Of a stretch of 64,000 nt of DNA, positions 7,433 through 18,300 are shown one piece after another. Position 1 is the first letter of the stretch. Every line of letters starts with the position of its first letter. Location of the stretch: contig CAVSVP010000009.1 of NCBI GenBank assembly GCA_963731125.1, forward strand, positions 434,001-498,000, read 5' to 3'. Under the pieces are notes generated by a model that worked only from the letters and a program-made list of their open reading frames with translations, was not told where the DNA came from and did not search any database. The position numbers were made by a program, and so were the translations under genes. The DNA comes from CAVSVP01 sp963731125. GTDB lineage: Bacteria; Pseudomonadota; Gammaproteobacteria; Competibacterales; Competibacteraceae.

Positions 7433-9340
7433 TTATGAGGCAAAAAAAAGCTTTACCTGCTCTAGCTCATGAGTACGTGCCATAGGCGGCAAACTAGCCA
7501 GAAACACTTGTCCATAAGACTTTGAGAACAGACGAGGGTCGCAAAGCATTAGCACTCCACGGTCATGCACGTCACGGATAAGCCGCCCTACCCCCTGTTT
7601 TAGAGTAAGAACAGCATGGGGTAATTGATATTTCATAAAAGGATCCTCGCCTCGACGCCGCATAGCCTCGATTCGTCCCTTTAGCACTGGATCTCCAGGA
7701 GAGGCAAAAGGCAGTTTGTCGATAACGACACAGGATAAGGCATCGCCGCGGACATCTACCCCTTCCCAAAAGCTAGCCGTACCTAGTAAGACGGCGTTTC
7801 CCAAAGCCTGAAAGCGGGACAGCAATTCACCTTTGGGCAAACTTCCTTGCTGCAGAATCGGATAATCTAGCCGACCTCGTAACGCAGCAGCAGCTTCCTG
7901 TAATGCCCGATAGCTGGTGAACAGAAGAAATGCTCGAGCCCGGCTCGCTTGTAGCACCGGCAAGACAACGTCCACTAAAGCTTTTGTGTAGTATGGCGAT
8001 GCTGGCTCAGGTAAACCACGCGGATGATACAATATGGCATGTTGAGAAAAATCAAAAGGGCTATCCAGACGCAAGGTTTTGGGTTTGTTCAGTCCCAAAC
8101 GAGAAGTGAAATGCTCGAAGCTGTCTGCCACCGTTAGCGTGGCAGAGGTAAAAATCCAGACACCTTGATATTTATTAAGACAATGGCTAAAGCTAGAGGC
8201 AATCTCCAAAGGAGTGAAATTCACAGTAAAGCTATGCGTTCTGGTTTCGAACCAATGAATACCGTCTCCTTCAAACTCTTCGGCCAGCAGCATGGTCAGG
8301 CGTTCTACCAAGTTCTCACTGCGCTTGTAACAATTCTCCAAACCTTTGCCTCGTATAGCAGCCTCTTTTAGCGCTCGTTGCAGCGCGTATAGCGATTTTC
8401 GCAAAGCTTCACCGGCGTCACTGACTTGAGAACGTTGAATTACCCTGTACCAAGAAGCACGATGTGGCTCTTCACCCAGGGCCAAACGTAGACTCGTAAC
8501 CGCCTTTTCAAAATGTCGAGCATACTCCGCCAACACCTTAAAATCTGGAGCATTGCGCAACTGCTCTGCCGCGGTATCTCTGGCTAGCTCGGTCAGTTGA
8601 CGGCTGCTCAAAGATAACCCAAAAAAATGGCTAGCTACCTCTGGCAACTGGTGGGCCTCATCTAACACAAAAGCATCGGCGTCGGGCAAAAGTTCGCCGA
8701 GATTGTCTTCCTTAATAACCATATCGGCGCAAAGTAAATGATGATTAATGACTAATATATCCGCTTCAAAAGCCTTGCGACGAGCCTTCACCAAATAGCA
8801 ATTCTGGAAATGAGGGCATTCCTGTCCCCAACAGTTATCCACCGTAGACGTTACCTGACTCCAGACTGAAGAATCCTCTGCAACGTCCTTAACTTCGGCG
8901 ATGTCACCCACACGCGTATATTGAACCCAGGCTTGAATTTTTACCAATTCAGTAGCTTGTTGATGGCTCAGCCAATTTAAGCGGGTTTCGGCAAGTGTTA
9001 AGCGTTGCAGACACAGATAGTTACTCCTTCCCTTTAGCATGGCTGCTCTTGACACCAATCCTATTGCTTTACACACCGTCGGTACATCTCGGTAATACAG
9101 CTGATCCTGCAGGTTACGAGTGCCGGTGGAAATAATAATTTTTTTGCCGGACACCAATGCCGGTACTAGATAAGCATACGTTTTACCTATACCCGTACCT
9201 GCTTCGACAACTAACATCTGATTATGTAACAAGGCTCTGGCCACGGCTTTTGCCATGGCCTGCTGTTGAGGGCGCGGCGCAAATCCACGAATGTATTGAG
9301 CTAAGGATCCGTCTGCACTAAACAATTCAGTCACATCCAT
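7433..9340 (-). CDS. yoaA: DinG/YoaA-family ATP-dependent DNA helicase
   Basis: A 635-residue XPD-like superfamily 2 helicase. Walker A is EAGTGIGKT (about residue 46) and the DEAH box is VLDEAHQLPE (about residue 225). Cysteines for an iron-sulphur cluster lie between them (a Cys in NYLCLQR and three in CWGQECPHFQNC). The C-terminal helicase motifs include GTASFWEGVDVRG and the arginine-finger region QGVGRLIR. YoaA in E. coli works with the polymerase clamp-loader chi subunit in damage repair. The tsaB neighbour supports YoaA over DinG. I start at the ATG at 9340, which follows an AGGGGG; the reading from 9361 uses a CTG. Confidence 0.88.
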   Translation of the reverse strand: MDVTELFSADGSLAQYIRGFAPRPQQQAMAKAVARALLHNQMLVVEAGTGIGKTYAYLVPALVSGKKIIISTGTRNLQDQLYYRDVPTVCKAIGLVSRAAMLKGRSNYLCLQRLTLAETRLNWLSHQQATELVKIQAWVQYTRVGDIAEVKDVAEDSSVWSQVTSTVDNCWGQECPHFQNCYLVKARRKAFEADILVINHHLLCADMVIKEDNLGELLPDADAFVLDEAHQLPEVASHFFGLSLSSRQLTELARDTAAEQLRNAPDFKVLAEYARHFEKAVTSLRLALGEEPHRASWYRVIQRSQVSDAGEALRKSLYALQRALKEAAIRGKGLENCYKRSENLVERLTMLLAEEFEGDGIHWFETRTHSFTVNFTPLEIASSFSHCLNKYQGVWIFTSATLTVADSFEHFTSRLGLNKPKTLRLDSPFDFSQHAILYHPRGLPEPASPYYTKALVDVVLPVLQASRARAFLLFTSYRALQEAAAALRGRLDYPILQQGSLPKGELLSRFQALGNAVLLGTASFWEGVDVRGDALSCVVIDKLPFASPGDPVLKGRIEAMRRRGEDPFMKYQLPHAVLTLKQGVGRLIRDVHDRGVLMLCDPRLFSKSYGQVFLASLPPMARTHELEQVKLFFAS

Positions 9341-9680
9341 GACTAGACGCCCCCTCTGCAAAAAGTGAAATCAGGCGAATTAAGCTCGGGAAACTGCTAT
9401 ACATTATGCCTTTCCCCTTTTGTCCCCTTTATTTTTATGGACCTCATTGCATCGGTCAGGACTCTAGCTGTCCAGGCTGGACGTGTTCCCGCCACTCAAC
9501 CCTGCCATCCAGCAGGAGCTACCACGTACCCCCCGATGCACTGCTGACGACATGGACCAAGCTGGCCCTACAGCACTCATTTTTGCAAGAGGTCTAATGA
9601 GTCGGTTGAAGATTAATAAATACCTGTTTCTCTGATTAGTAATAATTGTCGCGTAGAGGCATTGTGAAAACAGTGCTATG
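9341..9680. other. Intergenic region, no gene recognised
   Basis: A stretch of 340 bases between yoaA and the lipoprotein gene. Short ORFs on both strands lack homology that I recognise. A stretch at 9580-9595 (TTTTTGCAAGAGGTCTA) resembles the right end of the IS5-type element at 1763-1779, with one extra base. It could be a relic of a similar element, but no matching left end is present. Confidence 0.35.
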
Positions 9681-10322
9681 CTACTGTTCCAAAACGTTGG
9701 CTTGGGCTTCAGCGGCATAAGCTCCGGCTTCGTCACCTTGAGCGCGGCGAACGATGGCGATCAAGCGCCAGTTGCGAGCCCTGATAAAGTTGTCATTACC
9801 CGCTAGACTATTAGATTTGGAAGCTAGGGATTCCACTTGTTCATACTGCCTTTGCTGCAAACGAATCTGCGCCAGATCATGCCAGATACCAGCATTTCTG
9901 GGCTCTATACGTAAAGCCCGTTCCAAATCAGCCGCTGCTTTATCCCAAGCCTCATTGGCAACATGCCCTTCGGCGCTATCTAACAAAGCGACTACTGCCG
10001 GATTACCCTGACGAGACATCTCTGTTGATGATGGCGTTGTGGTTTGGACTCCACCTGTTTGTGGCGGTGATCCGCTACCCGGCGGCATCTGTTCCGGTGT
10101 CCGGGGTAATGCATTGGGCTGCGCCCCTGAGTATTCCTGGGCTACGATAGGTTCTGGTTGGGGCAGTGGTTGCACCTCCACCTGAGGAGGCGGCGGCACT
10201 GGACGTATGCTCCGGTCAACCACGGGCGCTCCACCGCGGGGACTAGGAGGCATGGCACAGCCGGCTAATCCAAGTAGTACAGAAAAAACCCAGACAAAGC
10301 GCACAGAATACCGTTTTCTCAT
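9681..10322 (-). CDS. TPR lipoprotein, probable PBP1b activator (LpoP-like)
   Basis: A 213-residue lipoprotein precursor. A signal peptide ends in a lipobox LAGC with Cys22. A proline-rich linker follows (about residues 25-105), and then tetratricopeptide-like helices (about 110-213) that include EAWDKAAADLERALRIEPRNAGIWHDLA-type repeats. The start codon overlaps the stop of mrcB by four bases (ATGA), so the two are translationally coupled. From the family literature, pseudomonads and relatives use a TPR lipoprotein, LpoP, to activate PBP1b. The architecture and coupling here fit that role, but I infer it from context and not from a specific active-site signature. Confidence 0.65.
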   Translation of the reverse strand: MRKRYSVRFVWVFSVLLGLAGCAMPPSPRGGAPVVDRSIRPVPPPPQVEVQPLPQPEPIVAQEYSGAQPNALPRTPEQMPPGSGSPPQTGGVQTTTPSSTEMSRQGNPAVVALLDSAEGHVANEAWDKAAADLERALRIEPRNAGIWHDLAQIRLQQRQYEQVESLASKSNSLAGNDNFIRARNWRLIAIVRRAQGDEAGAYAAEAQANVLEQ

Positions 10323-12841
10323 TCCAGTAACCTTTTAAAGAAATTAGTAATAGGATCGGTCCGTCTAGATTGGGAAGTACGTTGTTCGTTTTGCTTATGC
10401 TTATACCTAACGTCACTACCAGCGTTGCGTCCAAGGTCAGAGGGATGCAAGCCGAATTTATCTCCGGACGCTGCGCCGTAGTCACCGCCGGAGTAAAAGA
10501 AGTCGGCGCTACAAGGTGCGGGCAAGCGGGGTAATGAGCCGCTCAGAAATGGTAACCACTTGGCGTTCGCGCAATGGCTGTCGGCAAGCAGACCTGTCCG
10601 CGGATCAATCAATGCGGTTTCTATACCTAGTGGTGGCGTGACATCCAGTGACTCCAGATTAAGCTTGCTCATCATGTTCATCCAGACAGGCAGCGCACCC
10701 TTAGAGCCGCTAAGCCCTATGGGTTTGTTGTCGTCCCTTCCCAGCCACACTACCGCCAACCGATTACCGCTAAAACCAGTGAACCAACTGTCACGAAAAT
10801 CATTAGTCGTGCCCGTCTTACCGGCAATGCCCAAGGCTGGGGATAGTTGTTGTTTTAGAGCGCTGGCCGTACCGGACATTACCACCTGTTGCAGTGCATT
10901 GGTGATTAGATAAGCGGGACCGGGTTCAATCACTTTTTCTACACGCAACGGGTAACGCTTTAAGGGGTTGCCGTTGGCATCGGTAACTTCGCGAATCGCC
11001 CGCAGCGGCGTCCGAAAGCCACCGCTGGCAAAAGTTTCAAACAGTTGTGCGACTTCTAGCGGTGAGAGATCAACAGCCCCGAGTAATATGGCTGGAAACG
11101 GCTTCAGCTCACGTTCAATGCCCAGGCGCTGCAAAGTTTCGATAACTTGCAGCACATCTAATTCCAGGCCTAAGCGAGCGGCGGGAATATTATAGGAATG
11201 CGCCAATGCATCCCGGAGTATGACTTGGCCATGAAAACGCTTATCGTAGTTATCGGGAGACCAACGTCTGCCTCTGTTATCAGTATAAATAATCGGCTTA
11301 GAGTCATCTAATAAGGTCGCCAACGTATAGCGCGTGGGATGTTCCAAGGCTGTTAAATAAATCGCCGGCTTCAGCAGAGATCCGGCTGGACGTTGTGCGT
11401 CCAAGGCTCGGTTAAAGCCAGCCAGACGTACATCGCGTCCGCCGACTATGGCCAACACCTCACCGCTTTGCGTATCAGCAATGACAGTGGCTGCTTGCAA
11501 TTGCTCTGTTACGGCCCGTGTCTTTTCGAGGGACGGCAGAGTTTTAATAATCGCTTGCTCCGCCACCGCCTGCACCTGGGGATCCAGAGTGGTAAAAATT
11601 TGTAAACCCTCGGAAGTTAAATCCTCTTTGCGATAATATTTTTGCAGCTGGCGTTGCACTAGGTCTAAGAAAGCTGGATAGCGGGTGATCCCACTAGGAG
11701 GTTGTGCAGAAACGTCTAAGGGCTTTTGTTTACCAGTAGCGGCATCCTCAGCACTAACCAGCCCCTGATTCACCATGACATCCAATACCAGTGCGCGGCG
11801 CTTCTTGGCCTGGTCAGGATGGCGCCGTGGATCATATTTAGATGGCCCATTAACCAGACCCACTAGCAAAGCCATATGATGCAAATCTAATTCCGTCAAT
11901 GGACGGTCGAAGTAGAAACGACTAGCCAATCCCAAGCCGTGAATGGCTCGACTGCCGTCTTGCCCTAAATAGACCTCATTGCTGTAAGCTTCCAGGATTT
12001 CATCCTTGCTATAGCGCCACTCCACCAGCATCGCCATGAAAGCTTCAGTGAACTTACGTTTTAATGTACGTTCATTGGTAAGGAAAAAATTTTTCACTAG
12101 CTGCTGAGTTAAGGTACTGCCTCCTTGCACTGTTCGCCCTGCTCTTAAATTAGCCAATAAAGCGCGAGCAATGCCTTTTGGATCTATACCAAAGTGACTG
12201 TAAAAGTCTTGATCTTCCATTGCGATCAAGGCATCTATCAGTACCGGAGGAATATCTCTGCGTTTGACAAGAATACGATCTTCTTGATGCGCAGGATAAA
12301 TCCCTGCAATTTCCAAGGGTTCCATACGCACCAAGCCAAGTTTACCTTGATTACCTAGATTTTTGAGACCAGCCAAGGTTTGCCCATTGAACGTCAAACG
12401 TAGCGGCCGAGCTGGTTCCTGCCCATCCCAAAAGGCGAAACCGCGCACAAACACTTCAATCGTGTCACCATGGCGGGAATAGGTTCCAGGACCATTAACA
12501 CTATAGTAAGGCTTTGTTAAATGACGATAGCGCAGCAACTCTAATTCCCGGATAAAACTGTCGGCACCAAGGGCCATACCTGGAAATAATTCCAAGGGTC
12601 TTGCGTAGACTCGAGCCGGCAGTGCCCAGCGCTTACCTTCAAATTGCGAACGAATGATATCATCTAGATACAGCAGATAAGCGCCTAGAGCGAGCCCGCT
12701 TACAAGCGTCCCACCCAATAGGATAAATCCCAGCCATAACGCTACAGATCTGGTTAGACTAGGACGTCTGCTTTGGGAACGAGCGGAACGGGAGTTGCGG
12801 CGCAAAGGCCTCTTAGGCGCATGAGGATGATTGTTTCTCAT
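10319..12841 (-). CDS. mrcB: Penicillin-binding protein 1b, bifunctional glycosyltransferase/transpeptidase
   Basis: An 840-residue class A PBP that polymerises and cross-links peptidoglycan in the periplasm. A basic cytoplasmic tail precedes one membrane helix (about residues 32-55) and a UB2H-type domain. The GT51 glycosyltransferase has the motifs EDQDFYSHFG (Glu about residue 230), GGSTLTQQLVKN and EAYSNEVYLGQ. The transpeptidase has the serine motif GSLLKP, the SYN-type motif HSYNIP, and KTGTTND. The start is taken at the ATG at 12841; an in-frame TTG lies three codons upstream. The downstream lipoprotein gene overlaps by four bases. All catalytic motifs look intact. Confidence 0.92.
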   Translation of the reverse strand: MRNNHPHAPKRPLRRNSRSARSQSRRPSLTRSVALWLGFILLGGTLVSGLALGAYLLYLDDIIRSQFEGKRWALPARVYARPLELFPGMALGADSFIRELELLRYRHLTKPYYSVNGPGTYSRHGDTIEVFVRGFAFWDGQEPARPLRLTFNGQTLAGLKNLGNQGKLGLVRMEPLEIAGIYPAHQEDRILVKRRDIPPVLIDALIAMEDQDFYSHFGIDPKGIARALLANLRAGRTVQGGSTLTQQLVKNFFLTNERTLKRKFTEAFMAMLVEWRYSKDEILEAYSNEVYLGQDGSRAIHGLGLASRFYFDRPLTELDLHHMALLVGLVNGPSKYDPRRHPDQAKKRRALVLDVMVNQGLVSAEDAATGKQKPLDVSAQPPSGITRYPAFLDLVQRQLQKYYRKEDLTSEGLQIFTTLDPQVQAVAEQAIIKTLPSLEKTRAVTEQLQAATVIADTQSGEVLAIVGGRDVRLAGFNRALDAQRPAGSLLKPAIYLTALEHPTRYTLATLLDDSKPIIYTDNRGRRWSPDNYDKRFHGQVILRDALAHSYNIPAARLGLELDVLQVIETLQRLGIERELKPFPAILLGAVDLSPLEVAQLFETFASGGFRTPLRAIREVTDANGNPLKRYPLRVEKVIEPGPAYLITNALQQVVMSGTASALKQQLSPALGIAGKTGTTNDFRDSWFTGFSGNRLAVVWLGRDDNKPIGLSGSKGALPVWMNMMSKLNLESLDVTPPLGIETALIDPRTGLLADSHCANAKWLPFLSGSLPRLPAPCSADFFYSGGDYGAASGDKFGLHPSDLGRNAGSDVRYKHKQNEQRTSQSRRTDPITNFFKRLLE

Positions 12842-13512
12842 CGTGTCCAATTCATAGTTAAGGCATCACTTACTGTATCGACGAACGCTATGGGATAAGC
12901 GCCAAATTTCGGTTTTGCTATAGCTTCCCATGTATCGCTAAATCTTTACCAAGCGTGTGCCGGAAAATCCAAAACAGTTAACCAAGCAGTTTTTAATAGC
13001 CGCATCAACTGATTCGGGGCATTATTCATACCCAGTAATCACCGTTGGAAATGTTTGCAATCCCTAAAGAACCTCTTCAAGGTAACGGTTTACCATTTTA
13101 GATTTTAACCTTTTGTAGATTATTAGCCTAACGCTTCTGAATCGTTCGCTTCTGAAAACACGCGCTCAATCTATTCAATGACGACTTAATACTTTGTAAA
13201 ATTATTTGCAGATGGTATTTCCAACGATTGCACTGCGAAAAATCTGCTGCTAGACACACAGCTGGGGCAAAACGGGTTGGCCAGCTATCAGAAAATGCGC
13301 TTTCTATGCATTCATCTTGACTGCAGGTATCTATTCGACCGAAGCTAAATCGTGTTCCACTAAACGCCTGTCAACAGAGGGAGTCAAACATTTTCTGAGA
13401 TACCCGCTGTATGCAACTGAAAGCAGTGTCTTCTAAAGAATCACGTTAAATCATTTCGCGGTCGCTGCAAAAAGGATGGCAACACTTATGGCCGGTACCA
13501 AACCATAACATT
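12842..13512. other. Long intergenic region, no gene recognised
   Basis: A 671-base gap between the divergent mrcB and tamA genes. Stop codons are frequent in all frames and I find no RNA gene, repeat or IS end. It presumably holds two outward promoters. The tamA start has no clear ribosome-binding site. Confidence 0.4.
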
Positions 13513-15399
13513 ATGAAAAATCGAATCTTCATCGAGGAAAAGGCAGCAAGCATTGCATTAGCGTTGGGAATTTACATACTACTCACTTTGCATCAAGTTT
13601 GGGCTGCAGAGCAGAAAACACTGACGCTATTTGTTGAAGGCGTCAGCGGAAAACTGCTGGATAACGTAGCGGCTTATCTAGGTATCGAGCAGCTGGCCGG
13701 CGAAACGGCTCCCGCCCAAAAACCTCTTGATTCCCTTTTGGAACAGACTCCCATTCTAGGTCCGCTCGCAGACACGGCAAGGCAGGTCATTCGCGAAACC
13801 CAACAACCGACAGGCCACTATCAGCTGCAAATTAGCGAGTCGCGCCTGCGCTGGTTCCATACCAGAGCCAAAGAAAATATCCGCCGTGCTCTGCAGCCCT
13901 TTGGCTACTATGAGCCCACTATCGAAACCAGCTTGGAAAAAACCCAGCAAGGCTGGACTGCTCACTATCGAATTAATCCGGGCCCACCGGTCCGAATTGC
14001 TACGCTGGATATGCAGATACTAGGCGAAGGTGCTGATGATCCTGCCTTTCAAAAATTGCTGGCCGACTTTCCCTTGACGGAGGGTGATATTCTTGTCCAA
14101 CCTCCTTATGAAGAACTAAAAAGAAAACTCCAGTTCCTGGCTACCGAGCGTGGTTATTTCGATGCCCGGCTTGAGAAAAACCAAATCCAGATAAATCCGC
14201 AGACTCATAGCGCCGCCATTATCCTCCGCTTTGACACAGATCAACGCTATCGATTTGGTAAAATTCAGTTTTCCGATACCGCGCTAACTCCAAAATTTTT
14301 GCACCGCTATGTGCAAATTCAACCGGGTGACCCGTATGATTCCGCCGCCTTATTAAATTTACAGAGCAATCTCATCGGCAGTAATTATTTCAGCAAAGTG
14401 GAAGTGAATGCACCTCCGCAACAAGCGACAGATAACCATGTACCGATTATCGTGCAGTTAGGCATGCGCGATTCCCGCCAGCTGTCCTTTGGACTAGGCT
14501 ATGGTACCGATACCGGGATACGCGGCAGGGTGGGTTTCGAATATCGCTATCTCAACCGCTGGGGGCATCGTCTAAAAACAGAATTGTTAGGCTCGCAAAT
14601 CAAATACGGCATGCGGGTTGCTTATATCATTCCCGGCGCTGATCCCACCACTGATCAATATGGTCTAAGCATCGGACTGACCCGTGAAGATTCCGATGTC
14701 AAAGATACCTTTAGCGCCTTTATTGGCGGCAACTGGAGAAAACAATTTGAACTCTGGGAACAGATTTTGTCGCTGAATTATGGCGTTGAATCGTTCCGCT
14801 TTGACGGCACAAGGAAAACTTCTACCTTACTTATGCCCGGCGCAGACTGGACCCGCACGGACGCCGACGATCTTTTAAACGTAAGGAAGGGTAGTCGTCT
14901 TGGGCTTCGGTTACGCGGTGCCTACGAGCCTTTGCTTTCAGCCCTATCCTTCTTTCAGCCGACTGCAAGCGGTAAACTCATTAGACCCCTTGGCGAACAA
15001 GGTCGGTTTATCGTACGCAGCGATTTGGGCACAACGGTTGTCTCAAATTTTGATGCACTCCCTGCATCTTTGCGATTCTACGCCGGCGGAGACAATAGCG
15101 TACGGGGTTATGAGTTGGACAAAATTGGTCCACGTGACCGGGATGGCAATGTCATTGGTGGCAAGAACTTACTGGTGGGCAGTCTGGAATACGAGCACCG
15201 GGTATGGGGAAAATGGAGCATCGCCGCGTTCGTGGACAGCGGCGACGCTTTTGATGATACACCGGATTTTAAGACCGGTGTCGGTGTAGGGATGCGCTGG
15301 CAATCACCGGTAGGTCCTATTCGGGTGGATCTGGCTCATGGTCTAGAGGATCCTGGGGATACCATCCGTTTACACATTAGCATTGGTCCCGAGCTATGA
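13513..15399 (+). CDS. tamA: Outer-membrane translocation and assembly protein TamA
   Basis: A 628-residue Omp85-family protein. A signal peptide ends near residue 32 (WAAEQK). Three POTRA domains follow (about residues 35-310), with YGYYEP-like and RGYFDARL segments. A C-terminal 16-strand barrel contains the conserved lid-lock motif region (GGDNSVRGYELDKIGP, about residue 528) and ends in an outer-membrane-type strand. TamA pairs with inner-membrane TamB in building the outer membrane and in autotransporter or lipid movement. The tamB start overlaps its stop by four bases, indicating an operon. Confidence 0.9.
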   Translation: MKNRIFIEEKAASIALALGIYILLTLHQVWAAEQKTLTLFVEGVSGKLLDNVAAYLGIEQLAGETAPAQKPLDSLLEQTPILGPLADTARQVIRETQQPTGHYQLQISESRLRWFHTRAKENIRRALQPFGYYEPTIETSLEKTQQGWTAHYRINPGPPVRIATLDMQILGEGADDPAFQKLLADFPLTEGDILVQPPYEELKRKLQFLATERGYFDARLEKNQIQINPQTHSAAIILRFDTDQRYRFGKIQFSDTALTPKFLHRYVQIQPGDPYDSAALLNLQSNLIGSNYFSKVEVNAPPQQATDNHVPIIVQLGMRDSRQLSFGLGYGTDTGIRGRVGFEYRYLNRWGHRLKTELLGSQIKYGMRVAYIIPGADPTTDQYGLSIGLTREDSDVKDTFSAFIGGNWRKQFELWEQILSLNYGVESFRFDGTRKTSTLLMPGADWTRTDADDLLNVRKGSRLGLRLRGAYEPLLSALSFFQPTASGKLIRPLGEQGRFIVRSDLGTTVVSNFDALPASLRFYAGGDNSVRGYELDKIGPRDRDGNVIGGKNLLVGSLEYEHRVWGKWSIAAFVDSGDAFDDTPDFKTGVGVGMRWQSPVGPIRVDLAHGLEDPGDTIRLHISIGPEL

Positions 15400-18300
15400 A
15401 ATTTCGTTACCTGCTCTGGTCTCTGGCAGGACTTCTACTCATCGTAGTACTTGCCCTCGGTTTTCTCTTGTTCACCCAAACCGGGTTACACGCCCTATTC
15501 GCAATCGCCGAGAAAGTAGCGCCTGGAACGCTGACTTATGAACATCTCGCAGGTCGCCTCAGCGGTCCGCTACGCGTGGAAGGTCTGCATTACCGGGATG
15601 GAGAACTAGACGTCAAGCTCAAACAGGCCGAATTCAACTGGTTTCCCCGCGAGCTACTGTCGGGTCGGCTACATATCGGTTTGCTCAAAACCGATGGTTT
15701 GCAACTGCATTTGCCAGCTGCGGCACCCAAAGCGGAAGAACTCCCTGATACAGAGCCGCTTGACCTTAATACACTGTTTTTGCCACTGCAGCTAAAAATT
15801 GCCGAGCTAGCCGTCCTAGACACTCAGATTTGGCCAACGGGAGCAGAACGGCCGATTATTATCAATGCAATTACCCTGCAAGCTGCAACACAGGACCGCA
15901 CCGTGCAGTTGGAGAGCCTTAAACTCAAAGCCCCGCAAGGCAATCTGAACGTGGCAGGCCATTTAGAGCTGAGCGGCGATAATCCTCTGGCATTTCATCT
16001 CCAAGGAACCATGGAGTCTCCTGAAGTCGGTCCTTTGACGGTACAAGGTAAGATAAACGGGGATTTGCGCGCAGTGCTGTCGCTAAACTTGCAAATTTCC
16101 GGAGCAGCAATGGCAGAACTCGCCGCTAACGTCTCTCAGGTCTTGAAGGATCCCCACTGGGTCGGGAAACTCGACTTTACCGTTGCGGAGCCGGGTAAAG
16201 TTGCACCTGCTCTAGCCGGTAGTGAACTGTCGGGTCGCCTGAAAACTGAGGGTAATCTGCAAGCGTTTCAAGTTGACGGTCAATTGACTGCCGCACTGCC
16301 AGAGGTCGGTCCAGTAAACACCGACTTTGCTCTCTCTGGAAATCCGCAAAGAGTAAAGCTCAGCGAACTAAAACTGAGCATTGCTGACAATCCTTTGTTT
16401 CTGAAAACCCAAGCGGAAGTGAATTTGACCGAGCAAACGGTCCAAGCCAGCGGTCACTGGCAATCCCTGGCGTGGCCGCTCACCGGACAACCCCAAGTGG
16501 AAAGCGCTACCGGCAAATTCACCTTTCAGGGATCTCGCCAGAACTATAAGCTGAACCTTAAGGCAAGCTTAAGCGGCCCAGATGCAGAGCCGTTGAATGC
16601 TTATATTAAGGCAGCTGGCACGGATCAGGCCGTTGAACTTTCGGAACTTTCCCTACGCTCGCCCCAGGGCGAACTCGCGCTCGACGTCCGGGGCAAATTT
16701 CATTTTGCCGATTCCGCCTTCCAAGCTAATGGCGAATGGCAGTCTTTAGCTTGGCCGCTGAGCGGCATTCCGCAAGTACAAAGTCCCAAGGGCAGCTTTA
16801 CGGCCAGTGGACGCATTAAAGATTACCGTTTTGAATTAAACACCCGTATCCAAGGTCCTGACATACCCGAAAGTAATTGGCATCTGCAAGGCCGAGGCTC
16901 TGACAAAAATCTGCAGGATTTTACCCTTAACGGCAAGCTTCTCGATGGAGAAATTCGGGGCAACCTCAACACTACCTGGCAACCTTCCGTAAGCTGGCAA
17001 GCGCAACTTACCGGCAGTGGACTTAATCCCGGTGTTCATTGGCCGGATATGCAGGGCAAACTGGCGCTGACACTTCTTACGCAAGGCAGTCTAAAAGAGG
17101 ATAGGTTGCAGGCTAAGGTGAATTTGGAGGAACTGTCTGGAACTCTGCGGGGACAGGAGGTACAGGGGCAAGCTCAGATAGCAATGGATAACCAGAATGT
17201 ATTTATCCGTACTTTGGAGTTGGCGGCAGGTAACGCCCGCCTCAAAGCTACCGGCAGCTTGGCGGAAAATTGGAACATCGACTGGCAACTGGTATGCCCG
17301 GATCTGAGTCAGTTACTACCGACCGCCACGGGAAAGGTAGGCGGCTCAGGCAATATTCAAGGCCCCCGTGAGCAACCTCGCGCCGACCTGGAGTTGGCGA
17401 TAAACGAATTGGCTTACGGCGAAACTGCAATCCAGCGCTTTGCAGGCAACGCCACTATAGACGTCAGCGGAGCTACCCGCTCTAGTTTATCTTTCAGCGG
17501 CGACAGTCTTCGTCTAGCCGGTCAAACTTGGCAGACGTTCAATTTGCAAGGATCGGGTACCCCTGTCCAGCACGTCTTAGAGAGTCGACTGGTAGGGGAT
17601 TTAGGTAATTTTGGTCTAGCTTTGGATGGCAGTTTCGCCAAGGATAAAGCAACGTGGCAAGGTCAGCTCAACCGGCTTACGGTCCGCGGTACAACGCTTG
17701 GCGATTGGCGTTTGAATAAGCCTATGTCTATAGCGGTATCAGCACAGCAAGCGACCGCTGAACCGGGTTGTTTGGTAAGTTCACCCACTCAGCTCTGCCT
17801 TCAGGGGGTCTGGAATGCTGATACCGGTGCCAGCGGTCAACTCAATCTACAACAATTAGACGTAAAGCGCTTTGCCTTTCTGCTGCCCAAGGACTTGACC
17901 TTAACGGATTTTCGCCTAAGCGGTAAAGCCAGCGGTAGCAGTCGTCCCAACGGCCGCTTTCAAGGCAATGCCAGCTTACGGCTTAGCCCAGGCCGCCTAA
18001 TGCTAAATACTAACGGCTCTCCAGCAAAAATTGCCATAGCCGGCGGAACGTTTCAAGCCGCGGCGGACAATGCCAGTGCGACTGCTCAGCTTGACTTGGC
18101 ATTGGGCACCATTGGCCAAGTGCAAGCCGACGTACAGGTTAAAGATCTCACTGGCCGACCGCGCTTAGCGGGCACGATCAATGCCAATCTCGATAACCTG
18201 CAACCCGTCTCAGCCTTTGTACCACAGATTCAAAACGTTTCCGGGCAAGTGCTGGCGAATCTTGATCTCTCGGGTACGCTTACCGCTCCGGCTATCGGTG

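Noticed and set aside
9580..9595. Possible relic of an IS5-type right end
   Set aside because: Only about 16 bases match, with an extra base, and no left end, duplication or transposase remnant is found.
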